Under the pieces are notes generated by a model that worked only from the letters and a program-made list of their open reading frames with translations, was not told the DNA's origin and made no database searches. Below are positions 28,101 to 36,094 of a DNA stretch of 64,000 nucleotides, piece by piece. How positions within the stretch are numbered: the first letter of the stretch is position 1; every line of letters starts with the position of its first letter. A program made the position numbers and the translations under genes. Where the stretch lies: contig NZ_CAMIBP010000006.1 of assembly GCF_946223165.1 (NCBI RefSeq), positions 1 through 64,000 of the forward strand, written 5' to 3'. This DNA is from an uncultured Corynebacterium sp. (GTDB lineage: Bacteria; Actinomycetota; Actinomycetes; Mycobacteriales; Mycobacteriaceae).

Positions 28101-28596
28101 CGAGTTCCGCCGCCAGTACGGCAACACGGAGGCCCTCACGGACACTGTGTTCCTCTACGGCCTCGAGGAGGGCCACGAGTACATCGTCCACTACTTCCCG
28201 GACGGATCCAACGACCGCGCCGACCTCAAGCCGATCACCCTGCGCCTCGACGCCATGGGCGAGCCGGACGCGAAGGGCATGCGCAACGTTGTCCTCAACG
28301 TCAACGGCCAGCTGCGCCCGATGAAGGTTCGCGACAACAACGTCGAGTCCTCCGTCGCCTCTGCCGAGAAGGCTGACCCGAGCAACGAGGGCCACGTGGC
28401 CGCACCGTTTGCCGGTGTGGTCTCGCCGACGGTCAAGGTGGGCGACGAGGTCAAGGCCGGCGATCAGATCGCCGTCATCGAGGCCATGAAGATGGAAGCC
28501 TCTATCTCCGCCACCAAGGACGGCGTCATCGAGCGCATCGCCGTCGGCGCCGCCACCAAGGTTGAAGGCGGCGACCTCATCGTGGTTATCAAGTAA
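25165..28596 (+). CDS. pyc: Pyruvate carboxylase
   Basis: Carboxylates pyruvate to oxaloacetate using ATP, bicarbonate and biotin, the main anaplerotic step in corynebacteria. The 1143-residue chain has the standard order. The biotin carboxylase domain covers residues 1 to about 480 ([44 protein letters not shown]). The carboxyltransferase domain covers about 530-1000 (TDTTFRDAHQSLLATRVR, GDMCDPNEKLYTL, HTHDTAGGQ). The biotinyl domain holds the biotin Lys of EAMKMEA at about 1109. GTG 25165 has AAGGA nine bases upstream. BirA at 53.9 kb would add the biotin. Confidence 0.98.
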   Translation: MSDTALPTFKKVLVANRGEIAVRAFRAAFEIGAKTVAIYPREDRNSFHRAFANEAVRIGTEGAPVKAYLDIDEVIRAAKKSGADAIYPGYGFLSERADLARACAEAGIKFVGPSASTLDLTGDKAAAVTAAKEAGLPTLQDSEPSTDVDELFEYSKDFTFPLFVKAVAGGGGRGMRFIENESELKEKCAEASREAEAAFGDGHVYLETAVIKPQHIEVQILADEQHNVIHLYERDCSVQRRHQKVVEIAPAPTLDPELRDKICADAVKFCQHINYSGAGTVEFLVDERGNHVFIEMNPRVQVEHTVTEEITGVDIVKSQMQIAAGATLEELGLHQEDIHITGAALQCRITTEDPANGFRPDTGVLTTYRSPGGAGVRLDGATAMGAEISPNFDSLLVKMTCRGATFEQAVARAQRALNEFTVGGVATNIGFLRALLREPDFVGTRVDTGFIPEHPDLLKAPPAVDESGRIIDYIADITVNKPNGSRPTTLRPFDKIPTFDKSVPLPRGSRDDLLELGPKAWAEKIRNQQALGVTDTTFRDAHQSLLATRVRGTDLVTAAEAVARMTPSLYSVEAWGGATYDVAMRFLKEDPWVRLDLLREAMPNQNIQMLLRGRNTVGYSPYSDDVCNAFVAEAAKSGIDVFRIFDALNDVSQMRPAIDAVLSTNTTVAEVAMAYSGDMCDPNEKLYTLDYYLKLAEEIVNTGAHVLAIKDMAGLLRPESASKLVMALRKEFDLPVHVHTHDTAGGQLATYYAAALSGADVVDGASAPLAGTTSQPSLSAIVAAFSNSSRDTGLDLQAVCDLEPYWEAVRQLYRPFEKGIPGPTGRVYKHEIPGGQLSNLRAQATALGLEDRFEVIEDTYAAVNEMLGRPTKVTPSSKVVGDLALHLVGAGVDPAEFEANPNKYDIPDSVIAFLRGELGTPPGGWPPLRDKVLEGRAPGSVEVKPVPEEEKAHLASEDSKERRDCLNRLLFPKQFEEFNEFRRQYGNTEALTDTVFLYGLEEGHEYIVHYFPDGSNDRADLKPITLRLDAMGEPDAKGMRNVVLNVNGQLRPMKVRDNNVESSVASAEKADPSNEGHVAAPFAGVVSPTVKVGDEVKAGDQIAVIEAMKMEASISATKDGVIERIAVGAATKVEGGDLIVVIK

Positions 28597-28612
28597 TCTG
28601 CTGCCGCGTTCA

Positions 28613-28648
28613 GCGCCCGTCCCGGTTGCTCTGGGGCGGGCGCTTTCG
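28613..28648 (+). terminator. Rho-independent terminator of pyc
   Basis: GCGCCCGTCCC (28613-28623) pairs with GGGGCGGGCGC (28633-28643), followed by TTTC. Confidence 0.7.
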
Positions 28649-28724
28649 CGTGCCGGGAGAAGGTGCGCCCGCAGCAGACAGCCTTCTACTCGCGCTCAGG
28701 CTGCATGGGGGCGAGAGACACCAG

Positions 28725-28756
28725 GGCCCCGCAGCGCGGGTATGAGCTGCGGGGCC
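28725..28756 (-). terminator. Hairpin after accBC
   Basis: GGCCCCGCAGC (28725-28735) and GCTGCGGGGCC (28746-28756) form a perfect 11-bp stem 19 bases after the accBC stop on the reverse strand. The T-tract is weak. Confidence 0.55.
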
Positions 28757-28775
28757 GGTAGAAGAAGGGGAGGGG

Positions 28776-30545
28776 CTACTTGATCTCGAGGATCAGCTCG
28801 CCCTTGTTGATCTGCGCGCCGGCCTCGACCTTGAGACCCTCGACCGTGCCGGACTTGTGGGCCTTGACGGGGTTCTCCATCTTCATGGCCTCAAGGACCA
28901 CGACGACGTCGCCCTCGGCAACCTCCTGGCCCTCCTCCACGTTGACCTTGATGACGGTGCCCTGCATCGGCGCCACGACGGCGTCGCCGGACACGGCGGC
29001 CTTGGAGCCGCCGCCGCGGCGCTTGCGCACCTTGCGGGCGGCGTTGGCAGCGCCCATGAGCAGGTTGGACGGCAGGGCCACCTCGATGCGGCGGCCGCCG
29101 ACCTCGACGACGAACTTCTGGGACGGGGTGGCCTCCTCGGCCTCTGCGGCCTCGGCATCGACGTAGGCGGGCAGCTCGTTGACCCACTCTTCCTCGATCC
29201 ACTTGGTGTAGACGCCGAAGTGTCCGTCCTCGGCGGTAAACGCCGGGTCAGTGAGGATGGCGGCATCGAAAGGCAGCACGGTGGGCAGGCCCTCGACGGC
29301 GTACTCGCTCACGGCGCGGCGGGCGCGCTGCAGTGCGGTCTCGCGATCCGGTCCCCAGACAATGAGCTTGGCCAGCATGGAGTCGAACTGGCCGCCGATG
29401 ACGGAGCCCTCGCGCACGCCGGAGTCGACGCGCACGCCCGGGCCGGCCGGCTCGGAGTACTTCACGATGGTGCCCGGCGCCGGCATGAAGCCCGCGGCGG
29501 CGTCCTCACCGTTGATGCGGAACTCGATGGCGTGGCCGAGCGGGGCCGGGTCCTCGGTAATGGACAGCTCGCGGCCCTCGGCGATGGCGAACTGCTCGCG
29601 CACCAGGTCCAGTCCGGTGGTCTCCTCAGAGACCGGGTGCTCGACCTGGAGGCGGGTGTTGACCTCGAGGAAGGAGATGAGGCCGTCGGAGCCGACGAGG
29701 TACTCGACGGTGCCCGCGCCGTAGTAGCCGGCCTCGCGGCAGATTCGCTTGGCGGACTCATGGATGGAGGCGCGCTGCTCGTCCGTGAGGAACGGGGCCG
29801 GGGCCTCCTCGACGAGCTTTTGGAAGCGGCGCTGCAAGGAGCAATCGCGGGTACCCACGACGACGACGTTGCCATGCATGTCCGCCAGGACCTGAGCCTC
29901 GACGTGGCGGGCCTTGTCCAGGTAGCGCTCCACGAAGCACTCGCCACGGCCGAAGGCGGTGGTGGCCTCGCGGGTAGCGGACTCGAAGAGCTCGGCCACC
30001 TCGGAGCGCTCGTAGGCGACCTTCATGCCGCGGCCGCCGCCGCCGAAGGCGGCCTTGATAGCGATCGGCAGGCCGTGGGCGTCGGCGAAAGCCTCCACCT
30101 CCGCGGCGTCCTTGACCGGGTCCGGGGTGCCCGGCGCCATGGGGGCATTGGCACGCTCGGCGATGTGGCGCGCGGTGACCTTGTCGCCCAGGTCCGCGAT
30201 GGACTGCGGGGACGGGCCGATCCAGATCAGACCGGCGTCGATGACGGCCTGGGCAAACTCGGCGTTCTCGGAGAGGAAGCCGTAGCCCGGGTGGATGGCG
30301 TTGGCACCGGACTTGGCGGCCGCGTCGAGGATCTTGGCGAAGTCCAGATAGGACTCTGCGGAGGTCTGGCCGCCGAGCGCGAAGGCTTCGTCGGCAAGCT
30401 CGACGAAGGGCGCTTGGGCGTCCGGCTCGGCGTAAACGGCGACCGATGCGATGCCTGCGTCACGGGCGGCGCGAATGACGCGGACCGCGATCTCACCACG
30501 GTTGGCAATAAGTACCTTGGTGATTTTCTTGGTTTCAACAGTCAC
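28776..30545 (-). CDS. accBC: Acyl-CoA carboxylase alpha subunit (biotin carboxylase plus biotin carrier)
   Basis: A 589-residue subunit that carboxylates its own biotin and passes the carboxyl group to AccD subunits, for malonyl-CoA and long-chain carboxyacyl-CoA synthesis. The biotin carboxylase domain spans 1 to about 455 ([49 protein letters not shown]). A linker follows, then a biotinyl domain with the biotin Lys of LEAMKMEN at residue 555. GTG 30545 has AGGAAGG upstream. It is convergent with pyc. Its partners AccD1, AccD2-like and AccE lie 5-9 kb away on the same strand. Confidence 0.97.
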   Translation of the reverse strand: MTVETKKITKVLIANRGEIAVRVIRAARDAGIASVAVYAEPDAQAPFVELADEAFALGGQTSAESYLDFAKILDAAAKSGANAIHPGYGFLSENAEFAQAVIDAGLIWIGPSPQSIADLGDKVTARHIAERANAPMAPGTPDPVKDAAEVEAFADAHGLPIAIKAAFGGGGRGMKVAYERSEVAELFESATREATTAFGRGECFVERYLDKARHVEAQVLADMHGNVVVVGTRDCSLQRRFQKLVEEAPAPFLTDEQRASIHESAKRICREAGYYGAGTVEYLVGSDGLISFLEVNTRLQVEHPVSEETTGLDLVREQFAIAEGRELSITEDPAPLGHAIEFRINGEDAAAGFMPAPGTIVKYSEPAGPGVRVDSGVREGSVIGGQFDSMLAKLIVWGPDRETALQRARRAVSEYAVEGLPTVLPFDAAILTDPAFTAEDGHFGVYTKWIEEEWVNELPAYVDAEAAEAEEATPSQKFVVEVGGRRIEVALPSNLLMGAANAARKVRKRRGGGSKAAVSGDAVVAPMQGTVIKVNVEEGQEVAEGDVVVVLEAMKMENPVKAHKSGTVEGLKVEAGAQINKGELILEIK

Positions 30546-30638
30546 GGGGTGACCCTTCCTAGATATCGTGTGCTCGGACCATTATCGCACACAAAAACAT
30601 GAGCATTCCGTCAGGTTAGCAGTTTTTCTCATGAATAT

Positions 30639-30662
30639 GCCCCCACCAGCAAGGATGGGGGC
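30639..30662 (-). terminator. Hairpin after the rhodanese-like gene
   Basis: GCCCCCA (30639-30645) and TGGGGGC (30656-30662) form a perfect 7-bp stem about 54 bases after the stop on the reverse strand; T-tract poor. Confidence 0.4.
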
Positions 30663-30715
30663 GACACGGCGTGGATGGGGCCGTGAATGAGGCGTCACAT
30701 CGAGCTGTGGAAGCG

Positions 30716-31573
30716 CTACTTTTCGATGGGCATGCGGACCATATTGCCCCACTCAGCCCACGAACCGTCATAGTTGCGGACGTCGTCGAAGCCCAGCAGG
30801 AACTTGGTGACAAACCACATGTGGGCGCTCTGTGCGCCAAGGTGGGAATACAACGCCGTTGGTGCCTGCGGATTCAGCTCCGCAAAGGCCTGGTCCAGCT
30901 CCGTGCGGGAACGGAAGGTGCCGTTGGCATGCACGGAGACGTTCCACTGCAGGTTGATGGCGCCCGGGATGTGTCCGTGGCGGATGGTGGTGCCGTAGGC
31001 GGAGTCGCCGGCCGTGGACTCCTCGGTAGCCGCGCCGCGGAATTCTTCCGGGGAGCGGGTGTCCACCAGGGTGAGATTGTCGAGGCGGGTGACGAAGGCG
31101 CGGTAGGCGTCATCGTTGCGCGGGCTCAGCGGGTAGTCGGACTCCGGGTGCTCCGGGACCATGTAGGAGGTGTCGCGCTCCTCGGTCATCCACGCGTCAC
31201 GGCCGCCGTCGAGCAGGCGGACGTCCGGGTGGCCGAACAGCTCGAAGACCCAGAGGGCGTAAGCGGCCCACCAGTTGTTTTTGTCGCCGTAGAGGATGAT
31301 CGTGTCATCGCGCTTGATGCCCTTGGCGCGCATGAGCTGGGCAAAGGCCTCGGCGCTGATGACGTCGCGGGTGACCTGATCCAGTAGCTCCGTGTGGAAG
31401 TTGATGCGCGTGGCTGTGGGCAAGTGGCCGATGTCGTAGAGGAGCGAGTCCTCGTCGACCTCGATTACGCGCAGGCCCTTGAGCCCCAGGCGGGCGGAAA
31501 GCCACGGTGCGGACACGACGCGGGATGGGTCTGCGTAGTCCTGGAATGGTGCGTGGGGATCTGATTCAATCAC
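30716..31573 (-). CDS. Rhodanese/mercaptopyruvate sulfurtransferase homologue with Ser in place of the catalytic Cys
   Basis: A 285-residue protein of two rhodanese domains (about 18-135 and 155-285), very like actinobacterial thiosulfate sulfurtransferases such as mycobacterial CysA and SseA-type proteins (GHLPTATRINFHTELLD, LVDTRSPEEFRG, HIPGAINLQW, NYDGSWAEWGN). In these enzymes the C-terminal active loop reads YCRIGERSSHTWF. Here it is YSHLGAQSAHMWF, so the sulfur-carrying Cys is Ser243 (codon TCC). Sulfur transfer by the normal mechanism should be lost. The start is GTG 31573. The place next to accBC matches C. glutamicum gene order. Confidence 0.88.
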   Translation of the reverse strand: MIESDPHAPFQDYADPSRVVSAPWLSARLGLKGLRVIEVDEDSLLYDIGHLPTATRINFHTELLDQVTRDVISAEAFAQLMRAKGIKRDDTIILYGDKNNWWAAYALWVFELFGHPDVRLLDGGRDAWMTEERDTSYMVPEHPESDYPLSPRNDDAYRAFVTRLDNLTLVDTRSPEEFRGAATEESTAGDSAYGTTIRHGHIPGAINLQWNVSVHANGTFRSRTELDQAFAELNPQAPTALYSHLGAQSAHMWFVTKFLLGFDDVRNYDGSWAEWGNMVRMPIEK

Positions 31574-31807
31574 GGGAGCCCTGTCCGCCTTTCAACTGCT
31601 CGAGAATGCTTCGACATCACCTTACCGCTAGTCCTAACAGTGCGAGGGTGTTTGTGTCATGAGCTACATGCCGGGTACGCCGTGCGACGTGGGGTTAATC
31701 ACGGATCATTCGCACTGCGCGCAACGCTATATTCAGTTAGTTTTAAGCAGGGTCAGGGAATAAATGGGCCCGCAACAACTTCCATCCATGCACGAAAGGA
31801 AATTGCT

Positions 31808-32860
31808 GTGCATAAGGCAATCGTCGTCTTCGAGGTCGAGGGCGGATCGGACAAGGGCCCGGACGGCCACCGCAAGGACACCATGCCCATCGTCAACTCC
31901 ATCAAGGACGCTGGCTGGCACTCCGAGGTCATCTATTTCCACCCGGACAACGCTGACGAGATCTTCGAGAACGTCTCCCAGAACTTCGACGCCTACATTT
32001 CCCGCGTCAACCCGGGCAACATCCCGGGCGGAGAGAAGGGCTACTTTGACCTGCTCACCAAGCTGGCTGAGGCCGGCCTCGTGGGGATGTCCACCCCGTA
32101 CGAGATGATGGCCTACGGCGCTAAGGACGCCCTGGTCAAGCTCAACGACACCGACTTGGTTCCGTCCGATACTGCCGCGTACTACGACGTCGAGACCTTC
32201 CACAACACCTTCCCGACCTCCATCTCCTACGGCGAGCGCGTCCTCAAGCAGAACCGCGGCTCCACGGGTGAGGGTATCTGGCGCGTCCAGCTCGAGGACA
32301 AGACCCACGAGGTCGCCCCGGGCACCGCGCTGCCGCTCGACACCAAGCTGCGCTGCACCGAGGCCGTGGACAACCACACCGAGATCCGCGAGCTGGGCGA
32401 GTTCATGGACTTCTGTGACCAGTACATCATCGGCGACAACGGCATGCTCGTGGATATGCGCTTCATGCCGCGCATCGTCGAGGGCGAGATCCGCATCCTC
32501 CTCGTCGGCCCGGACCCGGTCTTCGTCGTTCACAAGAAGCCGGCCGAGGGCGGCGACAACTTCTCCGCCACCCTGTTCTCCGGCGCCAAGTACACCTACG
32601 ACAAGCCGGAGGCGTGGCAGGAGCTGGTGGACATGTTCGCCACGGCCCGCCCGGTCATCGCTGAGAAGCTCGGCGGCGACAACATCCCGCTCATCTGGAC
32701 CGCTGACTTCATGCTTGCTGACGGCGAGAACGGCGAGGACACCTACGTCCTCGGCGAGATCAACTGCTCCTGTGTGGGCTTCACCTCTGAGCTCGACATG
32801 GGCATTCAGGAGAAGGTTGCGGCCGAGGCCATCAAGCGCGTCGAGGCCAAGCACGCTTAA
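31808..32860 (+). CDS. Cj0069-family (ATP-grasp-like) protein
   Basis: A 350-residue cytoplasmic protein beginning MHKAIVVFEVEGGSDKGPDG. The layout suggests an ATP-grasp ligase-like fold: an N-terminal Rossmann-like part with IVNSIKDAGWHSEVIYFHPD, a nucleotide-binding middle with RVLKQNRGSTGEGIWRVQL, and a late metal-site segment YVLGEINCSCVGF. I recognise it as the family named after Campylobacter Cj0069; no reaction is known to me. GTG 31808 has AAAGGA seven bases upstream. A strong terminator follows directly and overlaps the next gene's start. Confidence 0.75.
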   Translation: MHKAIVVFEVEGGSDKGPDGHRKDTMPIVNSIKDAGWHSEVIYFHPDNADEIFENVSQNFDAYISRVNPGNIPGGEKGYFDLLTKLAEAGLVGMSTPYEMMAYGAKDALVKLNDTDLVPSDTAAYYDVETFHNTFPTSISYGERVLKQNRGSTGEGIWRVQLEDKTHEVAPGTALPLDTKLRCTEAVDNHTEIRELGEFMDFCDQYIIGDNGMLVDMRFMPRIVEGEIRILLVGPDPVFVVHKKPAEGGDNFSATLFSGAKYTYDKPEAWQELVDMFATARPVIAEKLGGDNIPLIWTADFMLADGENGEDTYVLGEINCSCVGFTSELDMGIQEKVAAEAIKRVEAKHA

Positions 32861-32871
32861 GCCTTTAAGCT

Positions 32872-32914
32872 AAAGAGTCATCCGCTTGAGATAAGCGGGT
32901 GACTCTTTATTTGT
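32872..32914 (+). terminator. Strong terminator overlapping the antiporter start region
   Basis: AAAGAGTCA-T-CCGCTT (32872-32887) pairs with AAGCGG-G-TGACTCTTT (32893-32908), a 16-bp stem with one G-T wobble, followed by ATTTGTT. The in-frame GTG at 32899 of the antiporter lies in the 3' arm. Confidence 0.85.
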
Positions 32915-34599
32915 TGCTAGCCGTCGTCATGCTCCTCGTCATCGCCCTGGCGGAGACCCTGGGGGAGCGCACCGGCATCGTGGCCCCCATCATCCTGCTC
33001 GTGGCCAGCGCGGCCGTGTCCCTGTTCACGCCGCTGCCGGACATTGAGATTGAGCCCGACCTCATCCTCGAGGTCATCCTGCCGCCGCTGCTGTTTGCCA
33101 CGGCCATGCGCATGCCCGCGCATGACTTCCGCCGCAACTTCGCGCCCATCTCTGTCCTGGCCGTCGTCCTCGTGGTGGTCACGGCCTTCGCCGTGGGGTT
33201 GACCATCCACGCGGTGCTGCCGGAGGTGCCGTTGGCGTACGCCGTGGCGGTGGGCGCGGTGATGAGTCCCTCGGACGCGGTGGCCACCGGCATCGTCAAG
33301 CAGGCGGGCGTGTCCAGCCGCGTCATCGCCATCCTCGACGGCGAGGGACTCATCAATGATGCCTCGGCGCTGGTCATGCTGCGCTCGGCGCTGTTGGCGG
33401 CGACGGTGGGGGCGTCGACGGAACAGGTCGTGGGCGACTTCGCCTGGGCGGTGGCCGGCGCCATCCTCTGTGGCATGCTCGTGGGCCACCTCATGATGTG
33501 GCTGCGCAAGCACGTCCACGGCGTCACGGCCAACACGGTAATTTCACTGGCCATCCCGTTCGCGGCCTTCCTCCCGGCGGAGCACCTGGGCGCCTCGGGG
33601 CTGGTGGCCACGGTCGTGGCGGGCCTCGTGGTGGCGCACCACTCGGTGGAAAAGCTCGGCCCGGCGCAGCGCATGAACGAGCGCCAGACTTGGGCCACAG
33701 TGGGCCTCATCCTGGAGTCCGCGGTCTTTTTGCTCATGGGCCTGCAGGTCCCGCGGCTCCTCGAGGATGCCGCGGAGGCGGGGTACACGCTGGCCTCGGC
33801 GCTGGGCATCGGCGCGTTAGCCATCGTGGTCATCATGGTGGTGCGCGCTTTCGTCGTCACCCCGCTGCTGCGCTGGCTGCGGTGGCGCGCTCGGCGCAAC
33901 CCGGACTACATCGAGCGTCTCGATGAGTTTGACAAGGCTCTCGAGGAGATGACGACCCCGAGCGAGCACACGCTGGCCCGCGCGCGGCGGCGCTCTGAGC
34001 GGGCTCGTGCGGACGTCCGCTATTCGGAGGAATCCCAGCTCAGTTGGCGCGAGGGTGTGGTCAACATCTGGTCCGGCATGCGCGGCGCCGTAACACTGGC
34101 TGCCGCCCAAACCATTCCGGAAGGCACCCCGGCCCGCAGCTTCCTCATACTGCTGGCCTTCGTGGTCGCTGCGGCTTCCCTCATCCTCCAGGGCGGCACC
34201 CTGGGGTGGCTGGTCACGACGGTCAAGCCTGCGCCCGACGTCCCCTCCTCCCGCGAGGAGCGCCTGGAGCTGCGCCGCGCGCTGTACGATGCCGCCTGCT
34301 CCGTCCCCGTTCCTCCTGTCCTGGGGCAGGCCCTGTGCGATGGGGGCGACGTGAGCGAGAAGCGCATCCATCAGATGCCGCTCACCGATCTCATTCGGCT
34401 GGTCCGCAAGGCCATCACCTCGGGGCATCTGGGCGACGAGCTCCACAAGGAGATCAACGCCTACGTGCTCGAGCGCATTCGCGCAAAACGGGAGCTCCTG
34501 CTGGTCGAGCGCGACGCCGGCCGGGTGCGCGCCTCGGACTTCGACTATCACCTGAGTCAGCTCGACGCGCAGCAGATGGTCATCGAGCTGCAGGGCTAG
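32899..34599 (+). CDS. Na+/H+ antiporter, CPA1 (NhaP/YjcE) family
   Basis: A protein of up to 566 residues with about twelve hydrophobic segments to residue 330 and again around 375-445. CPA1 signatures are present: LPPLLFATAMRMP, GAVMSPSDAVATGIVKQAG (the Asp ion site) and DGEGLINDASALVMLRSALL. A 60-residue charged cytoplasmic loop (about 345-385) and a soluble 140-residue C-terminal tail follow. The start is doubtful: GTG 32899 lies in the stem of the upstream terminator and has no ribosome-binding site. In-frame TTGs at 32911 and 32914 or ATG 32929 are alternatives that would trim up to ten residues. Confidence 0.9.
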   Translation: MTLYLLLAVVMLLVIALAETLGERTGIVAPIILLVASAAVSLFTPLPDIEIEPDLILEVILPPLLFATAMRMPAHDFRRNFAPISVLAVVLVVVTAFAVGLTIHAVLPEVPLAYAVAVGAVMSPSDAVATGIVKQAGVSSRVIAILDGEGLINDASALVMLRSALLAATVGASTEQVVGDFAWAVAGAILCGMLVGHLMMWLRKHVHGVTANTVISLAIPFAAFLPAEHLGASGLVATVVAGLVVAHHSVEKLGPAQRMNERQTWATVGLILESAVFLLMGLQVPRLLEDAAEAGYTLASALGIGALAIVVIMVVRAFVVTPLLRWLRWRARRNPDYIERLDEFDKALEEMTTPSEHTLARARRRSERARADVRYSEESQLSWREGVVNIWSGMRGAVTLAAAQTIPEGTPARSFLILLAFVVAAASLILQGGTLGWLVTTVKPAPDVPSSREERLELRRALYDAACSVPVPPVLGQALCDGGDVSEKRIHQMPLTDLIRLVRKAITSGHLGDELHKEINAYVLERIRAKRELLLVERDAGRVRASDFDYHLSQLDAQQMVIELQG

Positions 34600-34657
34600 T
34601 ACCCCGAGGGCAGTCACAATCCACCCATCCACCTACACACAGAGAAACGGGGTAACC

Positions 34658-34757
34658 GTAGACTTCGACGACATCGCTGGCGTCGGCCGCCCGGCCCGCG
34701 GAGCCCTGCGGCAGGCGGGCTATACCAACCTGGAAGCCCTGCACAGCCTCGCGTTAG
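34658..34757 (+). pseudogene. Remnant of a helix-hairpin-helix protein gene
   Basis: From GTA at 34658 the forward strand encodes VDFDDIAGVGRPARGALRQ and then AGYTNLEALHSLA. This matches the opening of small actinobacterial helix-hairpin-helix proteins (IGRPATRAL..AGYT.LE.L). It then runs into the convergent DUF3151 gene without the expected second hairpin (LLALHGVGP-type). The codon in start position is GTA, not GTG or ATG. About 33 codons survive. Confidence 0.5.
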
Positions 34758-35185
34758 TCCAGGAGCCGGGCGACGCAAGCCGGGTCGGCGTCGGACAGCA
34801 TCTGGCGCAGGCGGTCGTACTCGTCCGTCTCCCCGATGGCCTGGGAGGCGTGCGCCAGCGCCGCGAGGGCGCGCAGGACGCCCTGGTTGGGCTCGTGTTC
34901 GAAGGGGACCGGGCCCCAGCCCTTCCAGCCGTTGGCGCGCAGGCGGTCTAGGCTGCGGTGGTATCCGGTGCGCGCGTAGGCGTATGCGGTGAGGTAGGCG
35001 GTGGGCAGGGCCTCGTCCTCGCGCAGGTGGGCCAGCTCGCGCTCGGCCAGGCGGGCCCACAGCAGCGGAGAACTGGGGTGCTCGATAAGACCGGCCTCGA
35101 GGTCGCCCTCGCCGGTGCCGACGCCGACGCCGGGATCGGCGGGAAGGCGAATGGGATCGGGGGCAAGCATGTCGTTGAGTTCCAT
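34754..35185 (-). CDS. DUF3151-family protein
   Basis: A 143-residue soluble protein beginning MELNDMLAPDPIRLPADPG. It is helical and repeat-like in the middle (LLWARLAERELA, TAYLTAYAYARTGYHRSLDRLR) with the conserved GWKGWGPVPFEHEPNQGVLRALAAL block of this actinobacterial family. Function unknown. ATG 35185 follows TAGAAT (reverse strand, 35194-35199) by eight bases, consistent with leaderless translation. Confidence 0.85.
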   Translation of the reverse strand: MELNDMLAPDPIRLPADPGVGVGTGEGDLEAGLIEHPSSPLLWARLAERELAHLREDEALPTAYLTAYAYARTGYHRSLDRLRANGWKGWGPVPFEHEPNQGVLRALAALAHASQAIGETDEYDRLRQMLSDADPACVARLLD

Positions 35186-35193
35186 GCCCGCAG

Positions 35194-35199
35194 ATTCTA
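35194..35199 (-). promoter_or_regulatory. -10 element of the leaderless DUF3151 gene
   Basis: TAGAAT (reverse strand) ends eight bases before the ATG at 35185. Confidence 0.5.
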
Positions 35200-35210
35200 G
35201 CCCAGGGGTG

Positions 35211-35807
35211 CTACGCCTTACCCCAGAACTGCGAGACGTTAAGCCCGAAGGAATACAGCGCCCGGCGGACCACCGGCAGGGACAACCCGATGACGGACGA
35301 GGGATCGCCCTCGATGGAGTCGATGAACCAGCCGCCGATGGCCTCAAGCGTGAAGGCGCCCGCGCACTGCAGAGGCTCTCCGGTGGCGGCGTAGGCGCGG
35401 ATGTCCGCGTCGAGGGCCGGGGCGAAGTGCACTGTCGTGGTGGAGGTCTCTGCGTAGTCGCGCCCGTCATAGACCACGCAATGGCCGGTGAGCAGCTGCG
35501 CGCTGCGGCCGGACTGGGCGCGCCAGCGTTCCACGGTGGCCTCCTGCGTCAGCGGCTTGCCCTGAAGCTCGCCGTCGAGGAGCAGCATGGAGTCGCCGCC
35601 GATGATGACGTCGCCGGGGAAGCGGGGCGCGACGGCACGGGCCTTGGCGGCGGCGAGCGCCGCCACGATGTCGGCCGGGGCGGCATCGGCAAGCTCGGCC
35701 TCGAGGGCGCGCTCGTCGATGTCGGCGGGCGCTAGAACGGGCTCAACCCCCGCACCGCGCAGGATGGAGGCGCGGGACGGGGATTGAGAGGCGAGGACAA
35801 TGCGCAC
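35211..35807 (-). CDS. maf: Maf-family nucleoside triphosphate pyrophosphatase
   Basis: A 198-residue house-cleaning enzyme hydrolysing non-canonical or pyrimidine nucleoside triphosphates to monophosphates. It has the Maf signatures LASQSPSRASILR at the N-terminus, IIGGDSMLLLDGELQGKP in the middle and SIEGDPSSVIGLSLP near the end. The start is GTG 35807, 15 bases after the stop of accE on the same strand, so accD2-like, accE and maf may share a transcript. Confidence 0.94.
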   Translation of the reverse strand: MRIVLASQSPSRASILRGAGVEPVLAPADIDERALEAELADAAPADIVAALAAAKARAVAPRFPGDVIIGGDSMLLLDGELQGKPLTQEATVERWRAQSGRSAQLLTGHCVVYDGRDYAETSTTTVHFAPALDADIRAYAATGEPLQCAGAFTLEAIGGWFIDSIEGDPSSVIGLSLPVVRRALYSFGLNVSQFWGKA

Positions 35808-35822
35808 CCGGATCGGTCCCTT

Positions 35823-36026
35823 TTAGTAGTAGCGCACGTTGCGGAACGCCGACGGGTTGAACTGGTTCCCGGGCTGGCCCGGGGTCGCCCACATGTCGCG
35901 GGTGACGTTCGTCTGGGCGGCCTTGGCGCGGGCCTCGGCGTCGAGCTGGGAGAGGACAGCGGTCAGCGCCGCGACCTCGGCGTCCGTCGGGTTGCCGCGC
36001 AGGACCTTAAACAGCGGAGCGGTCAT
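35823..36026 (-). CDS. accE: Acyl-CoA carboxylase epsilon subunit
   Basis: A 67-residue protein (MTAPLFKVLRGNPTDAEVAALTAV) with the C-terminal pattern of AccE-type subunits (WATPGQPGNQFNPSAFRNVRYY). In mycobacteria and corynebacteria this small subunit stimulates AccA-AccD complexes. ATG 36026 has a strong AAGGAGG five bases upstream and is preferred to a longer upstream frame. It lies between the accD2-like gene and maf, which supports the assignment. Confidence 0.88.
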   Translation of the reverse strand: MTAPLFKVLRGNPTDAEVAALTAVLSQLDAEARAKAAQTNVTRDMWATPGQPGNQFNPSAFRNVRYY

Positions 36027-36094
36027 GTGTGCCTCCTTCAAAGGGCGGGGTGTCAAGCAGGGACAACGAAGACAGGTGTCAGGATAGCGCGCTT

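Noticed and set aside
28857..30602. 581-codon forward frame over accBC
   Set aside because: Antisense shadow of a certain gene; low-complexity Gly/Leu/Asp/Val composition and no ribosome-binding site.
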